Below, one piece after another: positions 56,934-64,000 of a stretch of 64,000 bases of DNA. Below the pieces are notes generated by a model. The model was not told the DNA's origin, searched no databases, and saw only the letters and a program-made list of their open reading frames with translations. Made by a program: the position numbers and the translations under genes. The DNA comes from Saccharibacillus qingshengii. GTDB taxonomy: Bacteria > Bacillota > Bacilli > Paenibacillales > Paenibacillaceae. The DNA is taken from NCBI RefSeq assembly GCF_013185195.1, contig NZ_JAAZWC010000003.1:62001-126000 (forward strand). Reading direction: 5' to 3'. Numbering within the stretch: the first letter of the stretch is position 1; each line of letters begins with the position of its first letter.

Positions 56934-57902
56934 ATGAACACAATCCCGTTGAATGCAAGAGGAATTCCGGCCAGCCGGCTGGTGCTGGGCTGTATGCCTT
57001 TCGGAGGAGAGTGGGATCACTCCCCTCTGACGGACGAGCGTGCCGCCTTGTCGGAAGCGGCTGTCGAAGCCGCGCTCTCGATCGGAATCAACATGTTCGA
57101 TCACGCGGATATTTATACGCGCGGCAAATCCGAAGAAGCTTTCGGCCGGATTCTCAAAGATAGACCGGAACTGCGAGGCGAGATTGTGCTGCAGTCCAAA
57201 TGCGGAATTGGTCTGGCCGACGAAGAACTGCCGTCACGCTTCGATTTCTCGCGCGATCATATCCTCGCTTCGGTCGAAGGCTCGCTTGCCCGGCTGGGCA
57301 CCGATTATCTCGATATTCTGCTGCTGCACCGGCCCGATCCGTTGATGGAGCCGGAAGAGATCGCCGAAGCGTTTGCCCGATTGAAAGCTTCGGGCAAAGT
57401 CCGTTATTTTGGCGTCTCGAATATGAACGTTTCGCAGATCCGCTTTATCGAGCGTGCGCTGTCGGACCGTCTGGTCGTCAATCAGCTGGAAATGGGACTC
57501 GGGCGGCTCGATTTTGTCGAGGAAACGGTTCGCGTCAATCAGACCCAGGGAACCCATGTCCATTTCTCCGAAGGTTTGATGGAATTCAGCCGAACCGAGA
57601 ATATTCAGCTGCAGGCCTGGGGACCGCTGGCCCAGGGCAAGTTTACGGGCCGCGATGTCAGCGGCGAACCGGAGCCGATCCGCAAAACGGCTGAACTCGT
57701 CGCCCGGATGGCCCGCGAACGGGAAACCACGCCGGAGGCTGTCGTGCTCGGTTGGCTGATGAAGCATCCGGCCGGTATTCAGCCCGTGATCGGGACGATG
57801 AATCCGGAGCGGATCAAAGCCTGCGCGGACGCGGAGCATCAGGCCAAGCAAATGAGCCGGGACGACTGGTACCGGCTGTATATGACGGCTCGGGGAGACT
57901 GA
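56934..57902 (+). CDS. Aldo/keto reductase (YdhF-like)
   Basis: A 322-residue NADPH-dependent oxidoreductase. The catalytic tetrad is in place: Asp and Tyr in FDHADIY, Lys in LQSKCGI and His in LLLHRPDP. VNQLEMGL and the C-terminal cofactor loop VIGTMNPERIKAC match the YdhF group. It reduces carbonyl compounds, but the natural substrate is unknown. GAAGGAGG lies before the ATG. Confidence 0.9.
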   Translation: MNTIPLNARGIPASRLVLGCMPFGGEWDHSPLTDERAALSEAAVEAALSIGINMFDHADIYTRGKSEEAFGRILKDRPELRGEIVLQSKCGIGLADEELPSRFDFSRDHILASVEGSLARLGTDYLDILLLHRPDPLMEPEEIAEAFARLKASGKVRYFGVSNMNVSQIRFIERALSDRLVVNQLEMGLGRLDFVEETVRVNQTQGTHVHFSEGLMEFSRTENIQLQAWGPLAQGKFTGRDVSGEPEPIRKTAELVARMARERETTPEAVVLGWLMKHPAGIQPVIGTMNPERIKACADAEHQAKQMSRDDWYRLYMTARGD

Positions 57903-57936
57903 ATATCCTCCGAAGCGCTAATGGAGGATCCTATCG

Positions 57937-58671
57937 ATGATAAACAAACTCAGACCGCTCCAGTATCCGCAGAAAGCGGTTCTCTGGGCGGTACTGCTGC
58001 TGCTGACCCTGCTGGACCTTGCCGTACTGCTCGATATCCGCAGCGCGGCGGAAGGCCGTCCTTACCGGTTTATGATCTGGAACTTTTTCCTGGCCTGGAT
58101 TCCCGCCGCGGCGGCGGTCGGACTGGATCTGCAGACCCTGCTCCGGCGCGGACCGCTGCGTACTATTCTGCTGGCCGGTACGGGACTGCTGTGGCTGTTC
58201 TTTTATCCCAACACGGCTTACCTGCTGACCGATCTGCTGCATGTATTCCGCAGCTATCCGATTGATCCGCAGCAGCGCTTCTGGGAAGACATCGGCTTCT
58301 GGCACCATCTGCTGCCGATGCTGCTTGCCGCGCTGCTGGGGCTGCTGATTGCCGGAGCTTCGCTGTATTCGGTACACCGGCTTGTATCGCGGGCGCTCGG
58401 GCGTCTGCCCAGCGCACTATTCGCCGCAGCCGTTCTGCTGCTGTCGAGCTTCGGGATCTATATGGGCCGGTTTATCCGCTGGAACAGTTGGGATATCGTC
58501 TCGAGTCCGCTTCTGCTGCTCAAAGACATGCGGGATCTGTTAAGCGATCCCGAATGGGTCCGGCATTTGGTGCTGTTCGGCGGCGGTCTGTTCGTCCTGC
58601 AGGCCGGTACGTATGTCGTATTGGTTCTGTTCACCCGGATGAATACGGGAGGAACGGAACATGAACGCTGA
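57937..58671 (+). CDS. DUF1361 family membrane protein
   Basis: A 244-residue protein with about six helices. MIWNFFLAWIPAA, FFYPNTAYLLTDLLHV and SSFGIYMGRFIRWNSWDIV are DUF1361 signatures. Function is unknown. It overlaps the next gene at 58661-58671, so it opens an operon of membrane and stress-related genes. Confidence 0.85.
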   Translation: MINKLRPLQYPQKAVLWAVLLLLTLLDLAVLLDIRSAAEGRPYRFMIWNFFLAWIPAAAAVGLDLQTLLRRGPLRTILLAGTGLLWLFFYPNTAYLLTDLLHVFRSYPIDPQQRFWEDIGFWHHLLPMLLAALLGLLIAGASLYSVHRLVSRALGRLPSALFAAAVLLLSSFGIYMGRFIRWNSWDIVSSPLLLLKDMRDLLSDPEWVRHLVLFGGGLFVLQAGTYVVLVLFTRMNTGGTEHER

Positions 58672-59281
58672 GGAGAACGCAAAAATGGCAAAGCCGCAGC
58701 TCATATTCGATGTCGGAGGAGTGCTCGCGGACAATCTGGACGGTTTCTGGAGCGGTTTGGCGCAAAGCGGCGGGATCGAACGCCGCGTACTGCGCCGGCG
58801 TTACAAACAAGAAGTCGGAAGCCGGCTGTGGTCGGGCTTGCTCACGGAAGGCGAATTCTGGGCATGGCTGTCCAACGCCTGCCCCGGTATCGAGCCCGCT
58901 TACGCCCGAACGCTGCTCCGGGAAACGCTTGTTCCGCTGCCCGCTTTGGAACGGCTGGAGACCTGGAGCCGGGAGGCCGATATTCATATTCTCAGCAACC
59001 ACGTGGCGGCCTGGATTCAACCCCTTTTTGCCGGACGGACCAAGCATATCGCAAGTTTTACCGTGTCGAGCGAAGCCGGTTTCCACAAACCGGATCGCCG
59101 GTTGTTCGAATACGCCGCAGCCAAGCTGAAGGGGACGGACATCTGCTTCGTAGATGACAAGGAAGACAATTTGGAAACGGCACGCCTGCTGGGATGGGAG
59201 ACGATCCTGGCCGATTCCGCCGGCTGTTGGGTCCGCGAGATCGACCGCCGTCTTTACGGGGAGGGAACAACGGATGTTTAA
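58661..59281 (+). CDS. HAD family hydrolase
   Basis: A 206-residue haloacid-dehalogenase-like phosphatase. Motif I is FDVGGVL, where the first Asp is the nucleophile and the second Asp of DxD is Gly, as in YihX-type FDLGNVI. The later ILSNHVAAW, KPDRRLFEYAA and FVDDKEDNLETARLLGW motifs are intact. GGGAGG eight bases upstream supports ATG 58661; ATG 58685 also has GAGGAG. It overlaps both neighbours. Confidence 0.84.
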   Translation: MNAEENAKMAKPQLIFDVGGVLADNLDGFWSGLAQSGGIERRVLRRRYKQEVGSRLWSGLLTEGEFWAWLSNACPGIEPAYARTLLRETLVPLPALERLETWSREADIHILSNHVAAWIQPLFAGRTKHIASFTVSSEAGFHKPDRRLFEYAAAKLKGTDICFVDDKEDNLETARLLGWETILADSAGCWVREIDRRLYGEGTTDV

Positions 59282-59459
59282 TTTTATAGCCGGAATAGCG
59301 GGACTTGCGATGGGGCTGAAATTTCTGCACGGGACGCTCAGCCGCGGGAAGTCGCAGGTGACGGGCCGGATTCTGGGCCTTACGAGTCCGATTCGCTGGA
59401 TTCAGATCGGCATGTCGCTGCTGCTGATCGGCTTGGGACTGTATCTGCTGATTCGCTGA
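59274..59459 (+). CDS. Small two-helix membrane protein
   Basis: A 61-residue hydrophobic protein with helices at 3-22 and 40-60 separated by a short basic turn (SRGKSQVTGR). GGGAGGG lies before ATG 59274, and its start overlaps the HAD stop. I recognise no family, but its position in the operon and the coupled start support it as real. Confidence 0.65.
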   Translation: MFNFIAGIAGLAMGLKFLHGTLSRGKSQVTGRILGLTSPIRWIQIGMSLLLIGLGLYLLIR

Positions 59460-59499
59460 AGAGTTCGGCTTACATAAACTTCGGAAACGGGGAATCGGA

Positions 59500-60765
59500 A
59501 TGGGAGAACGGACGGAATCGTTGATTGCGGGCGCGAACACATCACTGGGAAGTTCGGGCATCGCCCGGGTCAAGCTGGAATGGGAATCCGCGCCTTCGCT
59601 GCCCGATGCGAGCTGTTTTGTATTGGGGCCGGACGGGAAAGTGCTTTCGGACGATTATTTTATTTTCTACAATCAGCCGAGCAGTCCGGGAAGCGGCGTC
59701 ACGCTGAGTTCAAGCGGAGAACGGTCGGCCGTATTCGAAGCGGATCTGGGCGGCATCCAAGCCGGCACGATCGAAAAATTCGTATTCGCAGCCGTGCTGG
59801 AAGGTCCGGGAACTTTCGCGGATGTCCGCGGGTTGACGCTGACAGTGGAATATGAAGGACGGACTGTTGTCTGTGCCTTGTCCGGAGCGGGGCGGGAAGC
59901 GGCACTTGTGCTGGCCGAAATTTACGCGTATAAAGAAACGGTAAAGCTTCGTTCGATCGGACGCGGATTCGACGGGGGACTGGGTCCGCTGGCGGAATCG
60001 TTTGGCGTCGACGTCGAAGCGGAGTCTCCGGCCGAGGCCGTTCCTTCCGAAGAGGCTGCGAAGCCGTCTGCGCAGCCTGCGCTTGGACGGATCGATCTGC
60101 TGAAGAAGAAAGTCGCCGTATCGCTGGAGAAAAAACGGATTGCCCGGGTGAAAGCGAAGGTTGCCGTCGTGTTCGATGCTTCCGGGTCGATGAACAAGCT
60201 CTACAAAAACGGAACCGTCCAGCGCGCATTCGAGCGGATTCTGGCGATTGCCGCGAGTCTGGACGATGACGGGATGCTCGATGTCTGGATGTTTGCGCTG
60301 GAATTTGTGCGCGCAGAGCCGGCAACCGTGCAGGGTTACGAAGATTACGTAAGCCGCGTCTACCCCTTCAAAGGAGCGGGAGGGCGCAATAACGAACCGG
60401 CGGTCATGCAGGATGTGATTCATAAGTTCACGGTGGAAGATTCGGACCCGTCCGTACCGGTTTATGTCGTCTTTTTCAGCGATGGGGGCGTATCGGAGAC
60501 CAAGAAAATTTCGCGTCTGCTGACGGAAAGTTCGCTGCATCCGATATTCTGGCAGTTCGTCGGGTTGGGCGAAGCCAATTACGGCATTCTGCGCAAACTG
60601 GACGATCTGCCGGGCCGGTTGGTCGATAATGCCGGATTTTTCTCGCTCGACGATATCGATACGGTGAGCGACGAAGAGCTGTACGACCGTCTGTTCGAAG
60701 AGTTTCCGGACTGGCTGCAGGAAGCGCGCGCCAAAAATATCCTGCGTGCAGGTTCCGGCGGTTAG
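59500..60765 (+). CDS. TerD-vWA fusion (TerF-like) stress protein
   Basis: A 421-residue protein. Residues 1-165 are a TerD domain (LGPDGKVLSDDYFIFYNQPSSPG; LSGAGREAALVLAEIYAYKETVKLR), a calcium-binding fold of the tellurium-resistance family. Residues 205-410 are a von Willebrand A domain with MIDAS start DASGSMN (Asp226, Ser228, Ser230). No TerC, TerB or TerE is adjacent, so it is separated from the usual ter operon. It probably senses metal or phosphate stress through assembly at the membrane. The upstream ribosome-binding site is weak. Confidence 0.88.
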   Translation: MGERTESLIAGANTSLGSSGIARVKLEWESAPSLPDASCFVLGPDGKVLSDDYFIFYNQPSSPGSGVTLSSSGERSAVFEADLGGIQAGTIEKFVFAAVLEGPGTFADVRGLTLTVEYEGRTVVCALSGAGREAALVLAEIYAYKETVKLRSIGRGFDGGLGPLAESFGVDVEAESPAEAVPSEEAAKPSAQPALGRIDLLKKKVAVSLEKKRIARVKAKVAVVFDASGSMNKLYKNGTVQRAFERILAIAASLDDDGMLDVWMFALEFVRAEPATVQGYEDYVSRVYPFKGAGGRNNEPAVMQDVIHKFTVEDSDPSVPVYVVFFSDGGVSETKKISRLLTESSLHPIFWQFVGLGEANYGILRKLDDLPGRLVDNAGFFSLDDIDTVSDEELYDRLFEEFPDWLQEARAKNILRAGSGG

Positions 60766-60821
60766 AACCGACAGTCAACAAAGCCGTACAAGTTTGGAAC
60801 AAAGCGAGTGGAGGGGATTTC

Positions 60822-61346
60822 GTGAATTTGCAGCAATGGATCGATGCCGCGCTGCGCGGAGAAATCGCGGAGGATGACGTTCAGCATAGCTTATGGCTGC
60901 TGTCGAATACGCCGATGCTGTATGACAGCGGCGAGAAAATCGCCGTCGAGGATTATTTGCGGGGATTGGAACATCAGCCGTCGGCCGCCGAAGCGGAGGC
61001 GCTGGGCGAACTGTTCGATCACGCGGTGGCGTTCAGCCGGCGATTCGCCGAACCGGCGCAGTATGACCGGATGCAGGATGTACTGAGTCTGCAGTTTGAT
61101 CTGTGGGCGCGCGGCGTGCTGCGGCTCGAAGACTGGATCGCCTGGATCGAAGGTGCGTCCAAAGGGACGATCGAGCTGCCGGAATACGATTTTGACGAGA
61201 TTCTGGGCAGTGCGCCCGAAGGATTCATGATCCAGGATTTCCACGATGAGTTGAATTACAGATTGGAAGACGCACCCGAAGACGAATGGGTATTGTCGCA
61301 TCTTGACGAATTGCACCGCCGTGTCGGGGTCACCGGAAAAGCATAA
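60822..61346 (+). CDS. Hypothetical protein downstream of TerD-vWA
   Basis: A 174-residue acidic cytoplasmic protein that is mainly helical (MNLQQWIDAALRGEIAEDDVQHSLWLLSNT...). The repeated pattern of W and acidic residues (LQFDLWARGVLRLEDWIAWIEGA) suggests a protein-interaction helix bundle. The start is GTG with GGAGGGGA upstream, 57 bases after the vWA gene. No family is recognised; linkage suggests a partner of TerD-vWA. Confidence 0.6.
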   Translation: MNLQQWIDAALRGEIAEDDVQHSLWLLSNTPMLYDSGEKIAVEDYLRGLEHQPSAAEAEALGELFDHAVAFSRRFAEPAQYDRMQDVLSLQFDLWARGVLRLEDWIAWIEGASKGTIELPEYDFDEILGSAPEGFMIQDFHDELNYRLEDAPEDEWVLSHLDELHRRVGVTGKA

Positions 61347-61361
61347 AATTGCGGATAAGGG

Positions 61362-61390
61362 TTGACGCTCTATAGGAAAGCCGATATGAT
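61362..61390 (+). promoter_or_regulatory. Promoter directly before a terminator hairpin
   Basis: TTGACG (61362-61367), 17 bases, TATGAT (61385-61390), close to consensus. The terminator at 61396-61441 begins at about the expected start point. Confidence 0.45.
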
Positions 61391-61395
61391 GGTTA

Positions 61396-61441
61396 GCAAC
61401 GAGAGACGAACCGAAAACGGTTTGTCTCTCGTTTTCTTTTT
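61396..61441 (+). terminator. Terminator after the TerD-vWA operon
   Basis: AACGAGAGAC..AACCG pairs with CGGTT..GTCTCTCGTT, followed by TTCTTTTT. Confidence 0.8.
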
Positions 61442-61577
61442 GCCTGCAACCGACAATTTTCGACCAAAAATAAATTTCTTCTGCTTATTGAATCGTTGTC
61501 TTTCTCTGAAAATACGCCTTTTTTGTCGAAAAAAGCCCTTTTCTGCGTAAAATTCGCAACGTTTTCCTCTAATTGCC

Positions 61578-61606
61578 TTCAAAAGCGGCCTTATTCGGCG
61601 TATAAT
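61578..61606 (+). promoter_or_regulatory. Promoter of the pseudokinase gene
   Basis: TTCAAA (61578-61583), 17 bases, TATAAT (61601-61606). The 61442-61577 stretch before it is AT-rich with no supported gene. Confidence 0.65.
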
Positions 61607-61675
61607 CAAGCACAATCTCAACAATTACGGACGCAGAAGCTGCGACGGCGGAAAGGAGGAGAAGAGGTGAGCGGT

Positions 61676-62644
61676 ATGGACGAAACGAACGATCCGAACA
61701 GAAGGCAGCAGGAAGTTTGCGAACTCCCGGGGCGGGCGATTGCTCCTCTGGGCGAGATCATCGAAGCTTACCCGGTAGCCGGAGGTTTGTCCACAGACCG
61801 GAAATACAAGGTCCATTTCTACGGATACGACGGTGCCTATCTGCTTCGTCTGTTCGACGAAGATTCGCTTGCGCTCAAGCGGGCCGAATATGAAGCGCTG
61901 CACCGGATGCAGGCGATGACCGTACACTGCTCTCGCCCTATTGCGATCGGACGCTGGGAGCCGGCCGGACCGTTTTTCCTGCTCGTGTCCTATATCGAAG
62001 GGACCGATGCGGCGCAGCTGCTGCCTCTTTCTCCCAAACCCCAACAGCTGCGTATCGGGATGCAGGCGGGCGAAGCGCTGAGCCGGATCGGCTGTTACGA
62101 AGCTCCCGAAGACATGGAAGCCTGGGGAGAGCGCTGTCGGCGCAAAGTGGAACGGGAAATGGCCGCTTTGCAGACGCACGGGATTCGTACTCGCGCCGCG
62201 CAAGCGGCAGCGGAGAAGATTCGCCGGGATCTGCATCTGGCCGAAGGCCGGCCTTCGGTCTTCCTGCACGGGCGTTTCGGCCCGGAGAATCTGATCGTGC
62301 AAATGGGGAGACTTGCGGGCGTGGTCGGTTTCGAACGTTTCGGCTGGGGGGACCCTCTCTATGAGTTTGCGGGACTTGGCCTGCACAGCCGCCAAGCCAG
62401 CACACTTTTTTGTACCGGCCAGATTCTCGGTTATCACGGCGGGCAGGAGCCGGAGCCGGCTTTTTGGCGCCTGTACGGCCTGTATGCGGCAGTCGGGGCG
62501 ATATCGCTGTTGGCGGAAGCGGCGGAAAGCGGTATCGAACATCGGGAAGAGCGTCTGGAGCAGGCGATCAGGCTGACGGATGAACTCGAACGCGACCACG
62601 AAGGATTTGCAAACGATCGTCCTTCCTGGTTCGCCGCACTTTGA
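61676..62644 (+). CDS. APH-fold phosphotransferase-like protein, probable pseudokinase
   Basis: A 322-residue aminoglycoside-phosphotransferase-fold protein: N-lobe to about 100 (GGLSTDRKYKVHFYGYDGAYLLRLF, LVSYIEGTDAAQLLP), C-lobe with the catalytic-loop position VFLHGRFGPENLIV and GVVGFERFGWGDPLYEFAGLG. The catalytic Asp of HGD is Arg200, and the metal-binding Asp of the DFE motif is Gly218, so phosphotransfer is unlikely. It may bind nucleotide or a partner instead. ATG 61676 has AGAGGTGA nearby; GTG 61667 after AAAGGAGG is also possible. Confidence 0.8.
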   Translation: MDETNDPNRRQQEVCELPGRAIAPLGEIIEAYPVAGGLSTDRKYKVHFYGYDGAYLLRLFDEDSLALKRAEYEALHRMQAMTVHCSRPIAIGRWEPAGPFFLLVSYIEGTDAAQLLPLSPKPQQLRIGMQAGEALSRIGCYEAPEDMEAWGERCRRKVEREMAALQTHGIRTRAAQAAAEKIRRDLHLAEGRPSVFLHGRFGPENLIVQMGRLAGVVGFERFGWGDPLYEFAGLGLHSRQASTLFCTGQILGYHGGQEPEPAFWRLYGLYAAVGAISLLAEAAESGIEHREERLEQAIRLTDELERDHEGFANDRPSWFAAL

Positions 62645-62785
62645 ACGCAGCCCTGCCGGCAGACCGCGCGATTCGCCAGGCAGGTCTTAAGGGTATGTGA
62701 GAAGTAGAGATTTCGCATGTGTTAAGTTATACTTATGACATATCGCTCGGTAAGCCGAGCCGTCGGCGGACGCCGGAGACAAGGG

Positions 62786-62832
62786 CCGTATCCGCGGAAG
62801 GCACGGCTTTTGTATGTCCGGCGCGGATACGG
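62786..62832 (+). promoter_or_regulatory. Leader hairpin upstream of the lactonase gene
   Basis: CCGTATCCGCG (62786-62796) pairs perfectly with CGCGGATACGG (62822-62832) around a 25-base loop. It ends shortly before the ribosome-binding site and has no T run, so it is not a standard terminator. Confidence 0.5.
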
Positions 62833-62857
62833 CGAATGACGACCAGGAGGAATAACC

Positions 62858-63916
62858 ATGACCCAACCACAAAAAATGTTCGTATTTGTCGGCTCTTATG
62901 CCGAATCCGCTTCGAGCGGCGTGTATACGTACGAATTCGATGAAACCGCAGGCAGCCTCAAGCTGCTCGACCAGACCTCGGGTCTGAAAAATCCGACTTT
63001 TCTCAATGTGGATGTTGAACATTCCCATATTTATGCGATCGGCGAAGTCGAAACCGAAGGCGGTAAGTCCGGCGAAGTCATGATGATCCATTTTGACGAG
63101 AACGGTACACTGACCCGCTTCAACCGGACGATCACGACTCCGAACACGACCTGCCACGTTCAGCGCGATTCGGAGAACCGTTTCTTGGTCGTATCGAGTT
63201 ATCACGGCGGAATGGCCGGACTCGTGTCGTTAAAAGAAAACGGTCATGTCGGCGAACTGCTCGATGTATCGGCTCACCGCTCGGAAGACGGAGCCGCGCC
63301 GCATGTCCATTCCGCGTTCTTCAGTCCCGACGAGAAGTTCGTGCTGGTACAGGATCTGGGATTGGACTTGATTCGCACCTACTCGATCGATCGCGAAGCC
63401 GGCAAGCTGGTCGCTCAAGGGGATACCCGGACGGCCAAAGGCGCAGGTCCGCGCCATCTGGCTTTCCACCCGGGCGGGAAATTCGCTTTTGTGATCAATG
63501 AATTGAACTCGACGATCGCTTCTTACCGCTATGGAACCGATAACGGTTCGCTCGGCGAGATCGAAGTCGTACCGACGCTTCCGGCCGATTACACGGGCGA
63601 GAACGGCTGCTCGGAGATCACGGTTTCCGCAGACGGACGTTTCGTTTATGGAGCCAACCGCGGTCACGACAGCATCGTGGTCTACGCGTTCGACGAAGCG
63701 CAGGAGAAGCTGACGCTCGTTCAGCACATTTCCACCGAAGGCGGTCACCCGCGCCATTTCGCATTGATTCCAAGCGGAAGCCATCTGCTTGCGGCCAACC
63801 GCGATGCCAACAATATTGCCGTGTTCCAGGTTGACCAAGCAAGCGGACGCCTGAGTTTCACCGGCAATACGGTCAGCGTATCGAAGCCGGTATGCGTTCG
63901 TCCTTACTACGTATAA
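62858..63916 (+). CDS. Lactonase family beta-propeller protein (6-phosphogluconolactonase-like)
   Basis: A 352-residue seven-bladed propeller protein of the lactonase family (Pgl/YkgB-like). Family repeats include FVGSYAESASSGVYTYEFDE, HVHSAFFSPDEKFVLVQDLGLD, GAGPRHLAFHPGGKFAFVINELNSTI and GGHPRHFALIPSGSHLLAANRD. It would hydrolyse 6-phosphogluconolactone in the pentose phosphate pathway, which is a family assignment only. AGGAGG precedes the ATG, and the gene is complete with a terminator near the window end. Confidence 0.88.
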   Translation: MTQPQKMFVFVGSYAESASSGVYTYEFDETAGSLKLLDQTSGLKNPTFLNVDVEHSHIYAIGEVETEGGKSGEVMMIHFDENGTLTRFNRTITTPNTTCHVQRDSENRFLVVSSYHGGMAGLVSLKENGHVGELLDVSAHRSEDGAAPHVHSAFFSPDEKFVLVQDLGLDLIRTYSIDREAGKLVAQGDTRTAKGAGPRHLAFHPGGKFAFVINELNSTIASYRYGTDNGSLGEIEVVPTLPADYTGENGCSEITVSADGRFVYGANRGHDSIVVYAFDEAQEKLTLVQHISTEGGHPRHFALIPSGSHLLAANRDANNIAVFQVDQASGRLSFTGNTVSVSKPVCVRPYYV

Positions 63917-63961
63917 GCCGATTGGACGGGCGGTCTGCCTGTTCGGCTGAACGATTTACCC

Positions 63962-63997
63962 AAAGCGGTTCTTTCCTATTGTGGGGGAACCGCTTTT
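63962..63997 (+). terminator. Terminator of the lactonase gene
   Basis: AAAGCGGTT (63962-63970) pairs with AACCGCTTT (63988-63996), followed by T. Confidence 0.75.
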
Positions 63998-64000
63998 AGT

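Overview
The window looks like chromosomal DNA of a moderately GC-rich, Gram-positive Bacillota member, most likely family Paenibacillaceae. A Saccharibacillus- or Paenibacillus-like genus is an inference from gene content and codon use only. Supporting signs are strong AGGAGG ribosome-binding sites, many TTG and GTG starts, sigma-A promoters of Bacillus type, a CtsR operator, LicT-type antiterminator (RAT) sites, T-box leaders, AbrB, Fur, VanZ-like and DegV proteins. I see no rRNA, tRNA, CRISPR array, integrase, transposase or phage gene. It reads as ordinary chromosome with short operons and many single genes.

Layout. 0-7.3 kb: TetR regulator coupled to a PhzF protein, a frameshifted two-helix membrane protein, an Excalibur-domain protein, threonine synthase, a beta-hydroxyacid dehydrogenase, a VanZ-like protein and a secreted NTR/TIMP-like protein. 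7.3-11.3 kb: secreted alkaline phosphatase, a small coupled operon (histidine phosphatase, DUF2809, two-helix protein), a GNAT, and a 242-bp element with long concentric inverted repeats. 11.3-14.7 kb: beta-glucoside PTS locus (licT, bglP) with two RAT/terminator switches. 14.7-22.4 kb: manganese catalase behind a perfect palindrome, a BKACE-family enzyme, an HD-GYP protein, Nudix, phosphatase, orphan ABC ATPase, small stress-type protein, GNATs, and Hsp20 with a CtsR site. 22.5-32.2 kb: secreted helical-repeat protein, J-domain protein-ClpB-HD hydrolase operon, methyltransferase, GNAT, phosphoesterase and an SDR behind a sigma-B-like promoter. 32.4-38.5 kb: Fur, heterodimeric ABC exporter operon, GNAT and AbrB. 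38.7-46.4 kb: small hypothetical protein, TVP38, an HD phosphohydrolase split by an in-frame amber codon, a phosphatase, leuA behind two tandem leucine T-boxes, glutaminase and an orphan OppD-like ATPase. 46.5-56 kb: MFS transporter, DUF1963/DUF4261 pair, DegV, M20 dipeptidase, a membrane-anchored protein and a large secreted propeller protein. 56-64 kb: alpha/beta hydrolase, aldo-keto reductase, an operon with DUF1361, HAD, a small membrane protein, TerD-vWA and an unknown protein, then an APH-fold pseudokinase and a lactonase.

Regulation is the richest content of the window: paired T-boxes, paired RAT sites with a cre-like sequence, CtsR and Fur boxes, a shared sigma-B-like promoter motif, and several perfect palindromes without an assigned regulator (Mn catalase, oppD-like gene, degV). 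The least explained items are the 242-bp long-hairpin element, the tandem T-box leader, the pseudokinase and the TerD-vWA cluster. Two genes carry single-site lesions (T6 slip at 1762-1767, amber at 40422) that could be real or assembly errors.
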